A stretch of DNA of 52,071 nucleotides from Pasteurellaceae bacterium LFhippo2 (GTDB taxonomy: Bacteria; Pseudomonadota; Gammaproteobacteria; Enterobacterales; Pasteurellaceae), in the NCBI GenBank assembly GCA_029852775.1, contig LEKJ01000008.1, positions 1-52,071 of the forward strand, in the 5' to 3' direction. The stretch's first letter is position 1. The number at the start of each line of letters is the position of its first letter. Shown here in pieces: positions 35,973 through 45,107 of the stretch. Both the position numbers and the translations under genes were made by a program. The notes below the pieces were generated by a model, which made no database searches, had not been told where the DNA came from, and was given only the letters and a program-made list of their open reading frames with translations.

Positions 35973-37172
35973 CTAAGCGCTATATCGAGCTACAATCTCA
36001 TTCACCAAACTTTCCGCCAGTTTCGACTTATCAGCAAGGGGTAAGATTTTATCGCCATTTTGCCAAAATAGATGAAGTGCATTTTGATCTTGCCCGAAAA
36101 CCTGACCGCCAGACACATCATTTGCGCAGATTAAATCTAAATTTTTGCGCTTAAGCTTATCTTTAGCATAATTTGCGACATCTTGCGTCTCTGCGGCGAA
36201 TCCCACTGTAAATGGACGATTTTCAGAGAGATTTGCCACTGTTGCGATAATATCTGGATTCTTAACTAGCTTTAAGGTTAGCTCATCATTATCGCCTGTT
36301 TTCTTAATTTTCTGTTCCGCAATATGCTCAACGCGGTAGTCTGCGACCGCTGCACAGCCAATAAAAATGGCATTTTGTTGTGCGAATTTAACCGCTTGTT
36401 CCGCCATATCACGTGCTGAAACCACATCCACACGGGTAACATTGCTCGGCGTTTTAAGATTAACTGGCCCTGCGATAAGGGCAACTTTCGCGCCACGTTT
36501 AGCAAAACTTTCCGCTATCGCGAATCCCATTTTGCCAGAGCTATGGTTACTAATATAACGCACAGGATCTATCGCTTCTTGGGTTGGACCTGCGGTAATC
36601 ACTACACTTAAATCGGCTAAATCCTGTTGCACAGTGAAATGCTCACATACAGCTTGAAAGATTTCTGTCGGTTCAGACATTCGCCCCTTACCTACATCAC
36701 CACAAGCTTGAAAGCCACTATTTGGCCCAATCATCTGAATACCGCGTTGGCTCAAAACTTCAAGATTTTCTTGTAGTGCCGCTTGCTTATACATCTGCTG
36801 ATTCATCGCGGGTGCAAGCATTATTGGCGCACTTGTCGCTAAACAGATTGTTGAAAGAAGGTCGTTCCCCATTCCAATTCGTAAGCGCGCGATAAAATCC
36901 GCTGATGTCGGCGCGATAACCACTAAATCTGCCCATTTTGCTAATTCAATATGCCCCATCGCTAACTCTGCTTGTGGGTCAAGTAATGAATTTGAAACCG
37001 CATTGCCTGAAATCGCCTGTAGCGTTAAAGGCGTAACAAAAGCTTCTGCCGCAGGGGTTATCACCACACGAACTTCTGCATTGGCAGTTTTTAAATGGCG
37101 AATAAGCTCAATAGTTTTATAAGCCGCAATTCCGCCTGTGATCCCAACCAGAATTTTTTTATTGTGTAACAT
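35973..37172 (-). CDS. coaBC: Bifunctional phosphopantothenoylcysteine decarboxylase / phosphopantothenate-cysteine ligase
   Basis: The 399-residue protein makes 4'-phosphopantetheine in coenzyme A synthesis. The N-terminal flavoprotein CoaC half (about 1-190) includes [25 protein letters not shown] and the catalytic cysteine region [13 protein letters not shown]. The CoaB half follows with [26 protein letters not shown] and KIKKTG. I chose the MLHNKK start, which has AAAGGACAG before it. A reverse-orientation USS (36391-36399) lies in the gene. It runs ahead of dut and slmA and is divergent from xerD. Confidence 0.97.
   Translation of the reverse strand: MLHNKKILVGITGGIAAYKTIELIRHLKTANAEVRVVITPAAEAFVTPLTLQAISGNAVSNSLLDPQAELAMGHIELAKWADLVVIAPTSADFIARLRIGMGNDLLSTICLATSAPIMLAPAMNQQMYKQAALQENLEVLSQRGIQMIGPNSGFQACGDVGKGRMSEPTEIFQAVCEHFTVQQDLADLSVVITAGPTQEAIDPVRYISNHSSGKMGFAIAESFAKRGAKVALIAGPVNLKTPSNVTRVDVVSARDMAEQAVKFAQQNAIFIGCAAVADYRVEHIAEQKIKKTGDNDELTLKLVKNPDIIATVANLSENRPFTVGFAAETQDVANYAKDKLKRKNLDLICANDVSGGQVFGQDQNALHLFWQNGDKILPLADKSKLAESLVNEIVARYSA
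36391..36399 (-). repeat. DNA uptake signal sequence inside coaBC
   Basis: Exact reverse core ACCGCTTGT, preceded by GCGAATTT, an imperfect form of the usual flanking TTTGCAAA. Confidence 0.75.
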
Positions 37173-37213
37173 TGGCTGTCCTTTTGATTGCACAAACACA
37201 AATTTAGTCCGCT

Positions 37214-37242
37214 ATTCTACGCAAATAAGCAACTACTCACAA
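37214..37242 (-). promoter_or_regulatory. coaBC promoter
   Basis: Minus-strand TTGTGA (37237-37242), 17 bases, TAGAAT (37214-37219). The spacing is optimal. Transcription should begin about 35 bases before the start codon. Confidence 0.6.
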
Positions 37243-37338
37243 TCTTATATTTGGCAAAATCGTGCGTAAAATAGGCTTGCCTATCTTCTCTTTGTTAAAT
37301 CCGTTACAATGCCGATTATTTTTATTTAACATAACGAT

Positions 37339-38232
37339 ATGAAACCACTCGATCCCATTATTGAACGCTTTTTAGATAGCCTTTGGCAAGAACACGGATT
37401 GTCTGACAATACTGTGGCGTCCTATCGCTTGGATTTAGAAAGTTTCAGTGAATGGCTACCGAATCCGCAGGCGTTTCTAACCCTTGATCACGCCGATTTA
37501 CAGACATTTTTAGGCGAACGTTTAGAGCAAGGTTATAAAGCCAGTAGTTCGGCAAGAATGTTGAGCTGTTTACGCAAATTCTTTCGATTTCTCTACTTAG
37601 AAAACTATCGCAAAGATGAGCCTACATCGACGCTCACGTCGCCACGTAAGCCAGCGCATTTACCAAAATCCTTAAGCGAAGATCAGGTGCTTGATCTATT
37701 AAATTGCCCAAATACTAACGATCCTTTGGAATTGCGCGATAAGGCAATGCTAGAACTACTTTATGCGACAGGGCTACGCGTTACCGAACTGGTTTCGCTC
37801 ACTATTGAAAATATGAGCTTAAGACAAGGCGTAGTGCGAATTATCGGTAAAGGGGATAAAGAGCGTTTGGTGCCGTTGGGCGAAGAAGCAAGTTACTGGA
37901 TTCAAGAATTTTTCCAGTATGGGCGTGCGAATTTGCTCAATGGGATACAGTCTGATGTGGTTTTCCCTAGCCGTTTAGGTAAACAGATGACTCGCCAAAC
38001 TTTTTGGCACCGCATTAAACATTATGCCTTACTTGCAGGCATAGAGAGTGATAAACTCTCTCCCCACGTATTACGCCACGCATTCGCGACCCATTTAGTG
38101 AATCACGGTGCAGATTTGCGTGTGGTGCAGATGTTGCTCGGGCATAGCGATTTATCGACCACACAAATTTATACCCAAGTGGCCAAAGCGCGTTTAAAAT
38201 CATTACATCAACAATTTCATCCAAGAGGTTAA
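37339..38232 (+). CDS. xerD: Tyrosine recombinase XerD
   Basis: The 297-residue partner of XerC acts in chromosome dimer resolution at dif. The N-terminal domain has HGLSDNTVASYRLDLESF. The catalytic residues are in ATGLRVTELVSLT (Arg), SPHVLRHAFATHLV (His-x-x-Arg) and [13 protein letters not shown] (His, Tyr). The C-terminal QFHPRG is typical of XerD. One base separates it from the next small membrane-protein gene, so they are co-transcribed. Confidence 0.97.
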   Translation: MKPLDPIIERFLDSLWQEHGLSDNTVASYRLDLESFSEWLPNPQAFLTLDHADLQTFLGERLEQGYKASSSARMLSCLRKFFRFLYLENYRKDEPTSTLTSPRKPAHLPKSLSEDQVLDLLNCPNTNDPLELRDKAMLELLYATGLRVTELVSLTIENMSLRQGVVRIIGKGDKERLVPLGEEASYWIQEFFQYGRANLLNGIQSDVVFPSRLGKQMTRQTFWHRIKHYALLAGIESDKLSPHVLRHAFATHLVNHGADLRVVQMLLGHSDLSTTQIYTQVAKARLKSLHQQFHPRG

Positions 38233-38233
38233 T

Positions 38234-38527
38234 ATGCAACAAGGATTTTCTAAATTTAGCTGGGCATTAGCACTATTTTGTGTACCAAGTGCGTTATGGC
38301 CTTTAGCACTATTAGTATCGCCGAAATTTAGCGATAACCCCAATTTAACCCCAAGCCAGATCGATCTATTTTCAATCACTTTTTGGGTGTATCCCTTTGT
38401 TTTATTAACCTTAGCAGGCATTTTTTATAAGATTCATCAATCTAATAAAAATCTTGCCAGAATATTACTAATTGCAGGATTTGCGCTGTTTTATGGCGCA
38501 GTGGTTTATATTTTTAAAACGGTATAA
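38234..38527 (+). CDS. DUF5389-type small inner-membrane protein
   Basis: The 97-residue protein has three predicted membrane segments (about 10-30, 50-68 and 76-95) and resembles the small Pasteurellaceae family DUF5389. Its function is unknown. It begins one base after the xerD stop and is probably translated by coupling. Its last 14 bases overlap the converging tilS 3' end. The family assignment rests on recall of the sequence pattern. Confidence 0.75.
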   Translation: MQQGFSKFSWALALFCVPSALWPLALLVSPKFSDNPNLTPSQIDLFSITFWVYPFVLLTLAGIFYKIHQSNKNLARILLIAGFALFYGAVVYIFKTV

Positions 38528-39800
38528 TCCCAACTAATTGATCTTCAAAAAAGACTAATGGCGTGCGTGTTCTTAACCAGACAGGCACGCTATTTTTTTG
38601 CCAGATTTTTTTGATATCTTCACGCATTGTTTTGCCATAAATTTTGACCTTGCCTGAATGGTGTAATTTAATGGTCAGCGTTTGATTACGTAGCTCTTCT
38701 GGCAATAACAACCGGTGCGATTTCGCTGATAATTTGCAAATAAGTGAATCTTCCGTACGTTGAATTGTGCCGATGTTATCGGGAAGAGAAATCCCCCCTA
38801 TCTCCCCTTTTTCAAAGGGAGGGATTTGTATAGTGTAATGACTAGTATCTACATATTCTTCCGTGATAAAGATTTTATTTTTATGACGACGAATCAACTT
38901 ATTCGCTAATCTCACCTGCGGATTTTTATCGGATTCAGCAAGGATAAGATGTTGAATAATCTGCTCTAGCTGTTGGATACTCGGCATTGCAATTTCGCCC
39001 TTCTCTAGCCATAAACGCACTAGCTGTTGCTGTTTTGCCCTTGAAAAATTTGCAAAATTATCTATCGCTAAACGTTGCTGATGTTGGTCAATGCGCTGAT
39101 TCAGCTCATCAGCCAATAACTCTTCAATCAGCAACTGTTGCTCGGCACAGTGCTGACTCGAGCGCGCAACCATTTGACTAAACTGGCTCCAACGTTGATT
39201 GAGCAACGGCAGAATTTCATTGCGCAGAAAATTGCGGTCGTAGCTGTTATTTTGATTACTCTCATCGCTAATCCAGCTCAAATGGTAGTGCTTGGCATAA
39301 GCATTAATTTCAGCTTTCGATACATCAAGCAAAGGGCGGAAAATTGCAAATTTATGGGCAAAACTGACCGGTTGCATTGCACTTAGCCCCTTAATTCCAC
39401 TACCACGCTTGAGCGCAAGTAAAAAAGTTTCGGCTTGATCATCTAAGTGATGGGCAGTAACTAGCACTTCATTTCTTTGAATCTGCGCTGAAATTGCTTG
39501 ATAGCGCGCCGAACGCGCTTCCGCTTCAATCCCCTGCTTACCTTCCACTTTGACCTTTTTCACTATCAACGGAATATCCCACTTATCGCACAGAGTCTGA
39601 CAAAAATCAGCCCAGTGATCCGCATTTGGACTAAGTCCGTGATGAATATGAATCGCACGTAGATTAAGCTTCAATGGCGCTTTAATCTGCTGAAAAAGAT
39701 GTAGCAAAACCACAGAATCCACTCCGCCACTTAAGCCGATTAAGAAATCGGTTTGAGTCGGAAAATAGTGTGAGATTTTTTGTGAAATGAGCTGATTCAT
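38514..39800 (-). CDS. tilS: tRNA(Ile)-lysidine synthetase
   Basis: The 428-residue enzyme modifies the wobble cytidine of the CAU-anticodon isoleucine tRNA to lysidine, so that AUA is read correctly. The ATP-pyrophosphatase P-loop is SGGVDSVV (about residue 22), followed by [11 protein letters not shown] and [10 protein letters not shown]. The C-terminal domains extend to the end. I start at MNQLIS, which matches the family. An insertion of about twelve residues (326-337) comes from a palindromic repeat in frame (see separate entry). It converges on the DUF5389 gene with a 14-base overlap. Confidence 0.94.
   Translation of the reverse strand: MNQLISQKISHYFPTQTDFLIGLSGGVDSVVLLHLFQQIKAPLKLNLRAIHIHHGLSPNADHWADFCQTLCDKWDIPLIVKKVKVEGKQGIEAEARSARYQAISAQIQRNEVLVTAHHLDDQAETFLLALKRGSGIKGLSAMQPVSFAHKFAIFRPLLDVSKAEINAYAKHYHLSWISDESNQNNSYDRNFLRNEILPLLNQRWSQFSQMVARSSQHCAEQQLLIEELLADELNQRIDQHQQRLAIDNFANFSRAKQQQLVRLWLEKGEIAMPSIQQLEQIIQHLILAESDKNPQVRLANKLIRRHKNKIFITEEYVDTSHYTIQIPPFEKGEIGGISLPDNIGTIQRTEDSLICKLSAKSHRLLLPEELRNQTLTIKLHHSGKVKIYGKTMREDIKKIWQKNSVPVWLRTRTPLVFFEDQLVGIIPF
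38790..38825 (-). repeat. Palindromic element inserted in frame in tilS
   Basis: The 39-base region 38789-38827 is an imperfect palindrome (AAATCCCCCC... with inverse ...GGGAGGGATTT and a CCTTT / AAAGG core). It codes on the minus strand for [12 protein letters not shown]. That peptide is recognisable as the translation of a common intergenic palindromic repeat, not as part of TilS. Confidence 0.7.
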
Positions 39801-39850
39801 AGTTAATCGACAGTGGATTGAGAGTAAATTGAAAATGATAGGCAGATTAT

Positions 39851-39881
39851 AAAACAAAAACTCGGCATTTCTGCCGAGTTT
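39851..39881 (-). terminator. Terminator downstream of the cytochrome c peroxidase gene
   Basis: Minus-strand AACTCGGCA / TGCCGAGTT pair around a 4-base loop and are followed by TTTTGTTTT. Confidence 0.75.
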
Positions 39882-39907
39882 CTGCGGTTTATTTGGGGAA
39901 AATTATC

Positions 39908-41305
39908 TTACTTGTTTTCAAGAGTTAATAATTTGCCTTTGTGTTCACCCGTGAGTGATTCTAAGAATGAAGTGATTTCGTTTAACTCTGTATCAGATAA
40001 GTTTTTACCACTTTGATACACCGCCATTACGCGTACCGCTTCTTTTAAGTCTTTCACTGTACCGTCGTGCATATAAGGCGCGGTTAATGCGACGTTACGT
40101 AATGTTGGTACTTTGAAACGTTGTTTATCATACGGATCTTTAGTTTGAGCAAAACGACCATCGTCAGCGTCAGTCATTGGGATACCACGATCTTTGAAGT
40201 AGTCGCCGTATAAGCCCATTTTCTCGTAAGATTGACCGCCCATTGTAATACCAGTATGGCAAGTATCACATTTCGCTGCTTTGAAGTGCTCATAACCACG
40301 TTTTTGTTCTGCGGTTAAGGCATTTTCATCGCCTTTTAAGTATTTATCAAAGGCACTGTTTGGTGTGATAAGTGTTTTCTCAAATTCAGCGATAGCGTCT
40401 GTTAGCTCTTTCTCAGTAAATTGCGGATAGATTTCACGCGCTTGTTGCATAAATGCTTCATCTGCGTGGAATTTCGCTAAAATCTCTGGCCAGTCTTTTG
40501 AGCCCATTTCTACTGGGTTAAGTGGCGGGCCGCCTGCTTGGTCTGCTAACGTTGCTGCACGACCGTCCCAGAATTGAACGAAGTTAAATGCTGCGTTATA
40601 GGTTGTTGGAGCATTAATTCCACCTTTTTGGCCATCAATACCTGTTGAGAATTGTAAGCCATCCACACCACCGTTTCCTAACTGGTGACAAGTGTGACAT
40701 TGCACAGTGCCATCGCCAGATAAACGGCCATCGTGGTAAAGTTTATCCCCTAAAGCCACTTTTTTCGGATCGGTTGGTAATGAATCTGGAATTGGTTGTA
40801 CAGAACGGGTTTTATCCACGCCTTGCGTATCTTTTGGTAAGCGTGCTTCACGCTCAGCGTGGATCCAGTCTAAGATTGCTTGTTTTTCATCAGCATCTGG
40901 ACGGCTTCCCCAGTGAATATGGATAAACGACGCAATCGGCATACTGTCATCACGAATGACACGCTCAAGTTTTGCTAAGTCTGCTTCAGATAATTTGCTT
41001 GGATCACTCATACCTTCAAGTAAGCGGTCTAAACGGAAAAAATCGTTACCTTTTGCAACGTCGTTTTCCATAATGCTACCGATTACAGGTAATTTTGCAT
41101 AGAAAGGCATTTCTGCCGATGGGGTATGGCAATATTGGCAGCCATTGTTAAAAAATGCGCTAGCGACAGGCTTGTGAGCTTCACTTACTTGAGTTTTAGC
41201 TGATCATTGTGCTGCTTGGTCTTTATCGAAAACGTTTACGTAACCCACAACTCCTAAAAAGCCTGCAACGCCAAGTGCAACTGCAGAAACTAATAATTTC
41301 TTCAT
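39908..41305 (-). pseudogene. Tri-haem cytochrome c peroxidase (YhjA type) with an in-frame TGA at codon 34
   Basis: The full frame has 465 codons before the stop, the length of E. coli YhjA, a membrane-anchored quinol-linked peroxidase. It starts MKKLLVSAVALGVAGFLGVV after a GGAGG ribosome binding site. The haem motifs are CQYCH (residues 56-60), CHTCH and CDTCH. The only interruption is TGA at 41204-41206 (codon 34), between the anchor and the first haem. The frame is otherwise intact. An ATG at 41110 would make a protein lacking signal and haem 1, so it is unlikely to be functional. Either a nonsense mutation or a sequencing error explains it best. A selenocysteine reading is possible but poorly supported. 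Confidence 0.75.
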
Positions 41306-41364
41306 AGGATAATCCTCCATTGGTATAAGATGGAGATATTATCCACAGAAAATTGTAAGGTTAT

Positions 41365-41378
41365 TTGATCTAGGTTAA
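41365..41378 (-). promoter_or_regulatory. Possible FNR box and -10 upstream of the peroxidase gene
   Basis: TTGAT-CTAG-GTTAA on the plus strand (TTAAC-CTAG-ATCAA on the coding strand) matches the FNR pattern TTGAT-N4-ATCAA at 8 of 10 positions. A -10-like GATAAT lies at 41338-41343, putting the box centre near -41, the class II activator position. Oxygen-linked control would suit this peroxidase family. Confidence 0.45.
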
Positions 41379-41423
41379 TAGTTTTAATTTATAAAACCTA
41401 TTGAATCAATATGAGATTTCTAT

Positions 41424-42563
41424 CTATAGTAATTTTTTAAGAATTTCTTGATAGATTTCGCCACATTTTGCCAGTTCATCGACTGCAACACACTCATTCA
41501 CTTTGTGAATTGTGGTATTCATCGGGCCAAACTCAACCACTTCAGTCCCCATTAATGCAATAAAACGACCGTCTGATGTGCCACCACCTGTATCTAACTT
41601 AGGGGTAATATTTGCCACTTTTTCAACCGCTTGTACTGCTGCTTGAACTAATTTGCCATTACCAGCTAAAAATGGTTTTCCCGACAAATTCCAGCTAATT
41701 CGGTGCTTTAAGCCATATTTTTGCAACATTTCAGCTACTTTAGCTTTAATGATTTCATCGCTAACTTCTGTGCAATAACGTAAATTAAACTGCACATAAA
41801 GCTCGCCTGGAATCACATTATTACTGCCTGTGCCGGCTTTAATATTCGCGATTTGCAAACTCGTCGCAGGGAAAAATTCATTGCCGTTATCCCATTGATA
41901 AGTAGTTAATTCCGTTAAAAAACCAAGTGAAGTATGCACCGGGTTTTCAGCTAAATGGGGATAAGCAACGTGCCCTTGAATCCCTTCAATACAGAGATCT
42001 GCGGTAATCGAACCACGACGGCCATTTTTAATAATATCGCCAAACTGCTTCGCACTTGATGGCTCGCCAACCACGCAATAATGCACTGCTTCGCCACGTT
42101 GCATTAAGGTTTCCACCACTTTTACTGTACCATCTTTGGCTGCCGCTTCTTCATCTGAGGTAATTAATAGACCAATTTTGCCTTTATGGTTTGGATTCTC
42201 TTTCACAAAGGTTTCCGCCGCAACCACAAGAGCAGCCAGAGAACCTTTCATATCCGCAGCACCGCGTCCATAAAGAACACCATCAACGATTTCCGCTGAA
42301 AATGGCGGATAAGTCCACTGACTTTCATCGCCAGTCGGCACTACATCCGTATGACCTGCAAAAGCGATACAAGGCTCATCAATACCGTTTTCGGTGCCGT
42401 GTGTTGCCCACATATTTAGGGTATCGCCAAATGGCAACCATTCGATATTAAAACCTACCGCAGCAAGACGATCTGCGATTAATTGCTGACAGCCTTCGTC
42501 TTTAGGGCTGATAGATGGACGTTGAATGAGAGATTGAGCTAGGGAGATAATGTTGTTTTTCAT
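41424..42563 (-). CDS. dapE: Succinyl-diaminopimelate desuccinylase
   Basis: The 379-residue M20 metallohydrolase releases LL-diaminopimelate for lysine and peptidoglycan synthesis. The dinuclear zinc motifs are [27 protein letters not shown] and [12 protein letters not shown], with the C-terminal [12 protein letters not shown] histidine. It lies downstream of yffB in the same direction, as in E. coli. A USS (41626-41634) is in the gene. A REP pair occupies the yffB-dapE gap. Confidence 0.97.
   Translation of the reverse strand: MKNNIISLAQSLIQRPSISPKDEGCQQLIADRLAAVGFNIEWLPFGDTLNMWATHGTENGIDEPCIAFAGHTDVVPTGDESQWTYPPFSAEIVDGVLYGRGAADMKGSLAALVVAAETFVKENPNHKGKIGLLITSDEEAAAKDGTVKVVETLMQRGEAVHYCVVGEPSSAKQFGDIIKNGRRGSITADLCIEGIQGHVAYPHLAENPVHTSLGFLTELTTYQWDNGNEFFPATSLQIANIKAGTGSNNVIPGELYVQFNLRYCTEVSDEIIKAKVAEMLQKYGLKHRISWNLSGKPFLAGNGKLVQAAVQAVEKVANITPKLDTGGGTSDGRFIALMGTEVVEFGPMNTTIHKVNECVAVDELAKCGEIYQEILKKLL
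41626..41634 (-). repeat. DNA uptake signal sequence inside dapE
   Basis: Exact reverse core ACCGCTTGT. Confidence 0.75.
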
Positions 42564-42594
42564 AATGGTGTGTATGATTAATTATAATTTTAGC

Positions 42595-42666
42595 GGGCGT
42601 ATGCAATACGCCCCTACATTCGTAAGTTATTCAAAGAAATATCGTAGGGGCGTACTGCGTACGCCC
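42595..42666. repeat. REP-like units (GTAG family) in the yffB-dapE gap
   Basis: A unit ending CTAC (42595-42617, GGGCGTAT / ATACGCCC) and a unit starting GTAG (42644-42666, GGGCGTAC / GTACGCCC) lie in opposite orientation with 26 bases between. The hairpin sequences nearly match those between ccmI and ygiW. Confidence 0.75.
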
Positions 42667-42673
42667 GTTGGCG

Positions 42674-43018
42674 TTATTTAAATGCTTGAATATACTCTTT
42701 TTCACTAAAACCAATTAACGCAATATCGCCTGCTAATACAATTGGGCGCTTGATTAAGGTTGGTTGCTCGGTAAGAACTTGTAATGCGCTTTCGCGATTC
42801 AAATTATTTTTGATTGAATCATCCAAACCGCGCCAAGTGGTGCTACGTTTATTTACTAAATTTTCCCAACCAAATTTTTGTTCCATTTCAACAAGCCAGT
42901 TTGCATCTAAGCCATCAACACGATAGTCGTGAAGCTGTGGTTCTAAGCCATTATCAGCAAACCATTTGATTGCTTTTTTTACTGTATCGCAATTTTTAAT
43001 ACCATATACTTTTGTCAT
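42674..43018 (-). CDS. yffB: ArsC/Spx-family reductase-like protein YffB
   Basis: The 114-residue protein has a thioredoxin-like ArsC fold. It begins KVYGIKNCDTVKKAIKWF with a single cysteine (Cys10) in the active-site loop, and has the family segments KRSTTWRGLDD and LIKRPIVLAG. It is the YffB type found next to dapE in E. coli, with a suspected glutathione-linked function that is not established. It starts 14 bases after the cysE stop, so cysE-yffB-dapE may be one unit. Confidence 0.9.
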   Translation of the reverse strand: MTKVYGIKNCDTVKKAIKWFADNGLEPQLHDYRVDGLDANWLVEMEQKFGWENLVNKRSTTWRGLDDSIKNNLNRESALQVLTEQPTLIKRPIVLAGDIALIGFSEKEYIQAFK

Positions 43019-43032
43019 TGTTGTTCCTATTG

Positions 43033-43857
43033 TTAAATACCTTCGCCATCTACACCTTGGCTCTCTTTTTCACAATCAAAATATTGATTCATATCGAAAG
43101 CTGGTTTTTGTGAATGAGATTGGCCAATAATTCTTGCTGGCACGCCAGCTGCGGTTGCATATTCTGGCACTTCTTGAAGTACCACTGAATTTGCGCCGAT
43201 CTTTGAATAACGCCCGATCTCAATATTGCCTAAGATCTTCGCACCCGCACCGATCATCACACCTTCGCGGATCTTCGGATGGCGATCACCGTGTTCTTTA
43301 CCTGTACCGCCAAGTGTTACCCCTTGCAGAATCGACACATCATTTTCGATCACCGATGTTTCGCCCACCACAATCCCTGTTGCGTGGTCTAACATAATCC
43401 CACAACCTATTCTTGCCGCAGGGTGAATATCCACATCAAAAGCCACTGAAATCTCATTTTGCAGATAAATTGCAAGTGCTTTACGCCCCTGTTTCCAGAG
43501 ATAATGAGTTACGCGATAACTTTGTAGAGCATGATAGCCTTTTAAATAGAGCAATGGCGTACTCCATTTATCCACAGCAGGATCTCGCGTACGTACCGCG
43601 ATGATATCACTTGCCGCACTCTCGATAATTTGTGGATCACTCCCATAAGCTTCTTCAATAATCTCTTTTAACGCAATCGCTGGCATAATCGCATTGGCAA
43701 GCTTATTCGCCAAAATATAGCTCAATGCGCCGCCTAAATTATTATGTTTTAAAATCGTCGCATGGAAGAAGCTTGCTAACATCGGCTCGCTATTTGCAAG
43801 TTCTTGTGCTTCTTCACGGATCTCTTGCCATACGAGATCTATTTGCTGTTCAGTCAT
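43033..43857 (-). CDS. cysE: Serine O-acetyltransferase
   Basis: The 274-residue enzyme acetylates serine with acetyl-CoA, the first step of cysteine synthesis. The N-terminal helical domain precedes a left-handed beta-helix with hexapeptide repeats, including the active-site IMLDHATGIVVGETSVI and QGVTLGGTGKEHGDRHPKI. The C-terminal tail is where CysK usually binds. I start at MTEQQI because GGGAG precedes it; the upstream in-frame codon is TTG. It lies 18 bases after gpsA, as in many gammaproteobacteria. Confidence 0.96.
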   Translation of the reverse strand: MTEQQIDLVWQEIREEAQELANSEPMLASFFHATILKHNNLGGALSYILANKLANAIMPAIALKEIIEEAYGSDPQIIESAASDIIAVRTRDPAVDKWSTPLLYLKGYHALQSYRVTHYLWKQGRKALAIYLQNEISVAFDVDIHPAARIGCGIMLDHATGIVVGETSVIENDVSILQGVTLGGTGKEHGDRHPKIREGVMIGAGAKILGNIEIGRYSKIGANSVVLQEVPEYATAAGVPARIIGQSHSQKPAFDMNQYFDCEKESQGVDGEGI

Positions 43858-43875
43858 CTCTTCTCCCTTGTTCAA

Positions 43876-44889
43876 CTATTCGCCTTTGCGATCACGGCCT
43901 AGCAATGCTGCTGCCACATCATTAGGGTGTTTTCCACAAAATAGCATTTGATAAATCTGCTCAACAATTGGCATCTCTACCCCTTGTTTTTGCGCTAATA
44001 AATAAGTTTCTTTAGTGTTATAGAATCCTTCAACCACCTGCCCAATCTCTGCTATCGCTTCTTCCGCCTTGCGCCCCTGCCCAAGCATTAAGCCGAAACG
44101 ACGGTTACGGGATTGGTTGTCGGTACAAGTCAGAACTAAATCGCCTAGTCCAGCCATTCCCATAAAGGTATTTGGATTTGCACCTAATGACGCGCCCAAA
44201 CGGCTGATTTCCGCTAATCCGCGTGTGATTAACGCCGTTCGTGCATTTGCACCAAAGCCCATTCCATCAGAGATCCCAGCACCGATAGCGATCACATTTT
44301 TAATCGCGCCCCCAAGCTGAACGCCAACCATATCTTGATTAAGATAAACGCGGAACGCTTTTGAACAGTGGATTCGCTGCTGCATTTCATCGGCAAAAGT
44401 CAGATCGCTAGACGCGATCGCTATCGCTGTTGGCAAACCTTGCGCTAACTCCTTCGCAAAAGTCGGGCCAGAAAGCACTGCAAGCGGTCGATTTTCACCA
44501 AAAATTTCCAACGCCACATCTTGCAATAAACGGCCTGTATCGCGCTCTAAACCTTTGGTTGCCCAAATAATACGATGTTTATTATTTAATAGTGGTTGAA
44601 TCTGTTTAAGCACATCGCCAAAAACGTGGCTTGGCACCACCACTAAAATATCGCGCGATTTACTCAATGCTGTAGCCAAATCACTCTCAATTTCCAATGC
44701 TTCAGGAAAAATAATATCCGGTAAAAATGCTTTATTCTGACGATCTTGAGCCAATTCAGCCATTTTACTAGGCTGATGTCCCCACAGATAAGTTTTGTGT
44801 CCATTGCGTGAGAGCGCTATCGCTAATGCTGTTCCATAAGATCCTGCTCCAAGAACGGTTACTGGCGCAGTGTAAATCGCTGTTGTCAT
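43876..44889 (-). CDS. gpsA: Glycerol-3-phosphate dehydrogenase [NAD(P)+]
   Basis: The 337-residue enzyme makes sn-glycerol-3-phosphate from dihydroxyacetone phosphate for phospholipid synthesis. The nucleotide-binding [22 protein letters not shown] is at the N-terminus. The catalytic lysine region [12 protein letters not shown] and the [20 protein letters not shown] block are present. It leads a gpsA-cysE-yffB-dapE run and is divergent from thrC. Complete. Confidence 0.98.
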   Translation of the reverse strand: MTTAIYTAPVTVLGAGSYGTALAIALSRNGHKTYLWGHQPSKMAELAQDRQNKAFLPDIIFPEALEIESDLATALSKSRDILVVVPSHVFGDVLKQIQPLLNNKHRIIWATKGLERDTGRLLQDVALEIFGENRPLAVLSGPTFAKELAQGLPTAIAIASSDLTFADEMQQRIHCSKAFRVYLNQDMVGVQLGGAIKNVIAIGAGISDGMGFGANARTALITRGLAEISRLGASLGANPNTFMGMAGLGDLVLTCTDNQSRNRRFGLMLGQGRKAEEAIAEIGQVVEGFYNTKETYLLAQKQGVEMPIVEQIYQMLFCGKHPNDVAAALLGRDRKGE

Positions 44890-45041
44890 CTATTTCTCTA
44901 TACTTAAGTTAAGTTGCGCAAAAGTGTAATGGCAAACGATTTTATAAGCAAGGTATTAGTCGCTTTGCTTTTATTCCAATTTGTTATCCATCGAATTTCA
45001 AATAATTTGCAAAAAATTCGCAAAATCTGACCGGTTGTAGA

Positions 45042-45069
45042 TTGACTAATCAGGGGGAATGGCTAAAAT
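45042..45069 (+). promoter_or_regulatory. thrC promoter
   Basis: TTGACT (45042-45047), 16 bases, TAAAAT (45064-45069). Transcription should begin near 45076, about 30 bases before the thrC ATG. No threonine/isoleucine-rich leader peptide is seen, so classic thr attenuation is not apparent here. Confidence 0.7.
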
Positions 45070-45107
45070 CGGACGATTCTCGGATTTTTAATAACAAGGA
45101 TAACTTA

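Noticed and set aside
41204-41206. Selenocysteine reading of the TGA in the peroxidase gene
   Set aside because: The codon lies in a linker, not at a redox site. The best hairpin after it has only about a three-bp stem, and UGA is followed by U. Kept only as a remote alternative.
45042-45107. In-frame upstream extension of thrC as a longer N-terminus or leader peptide
   Set aside because: It begins with TTG inside the -35 box, has no ribosome binding site and no threonine/isoleucine run.
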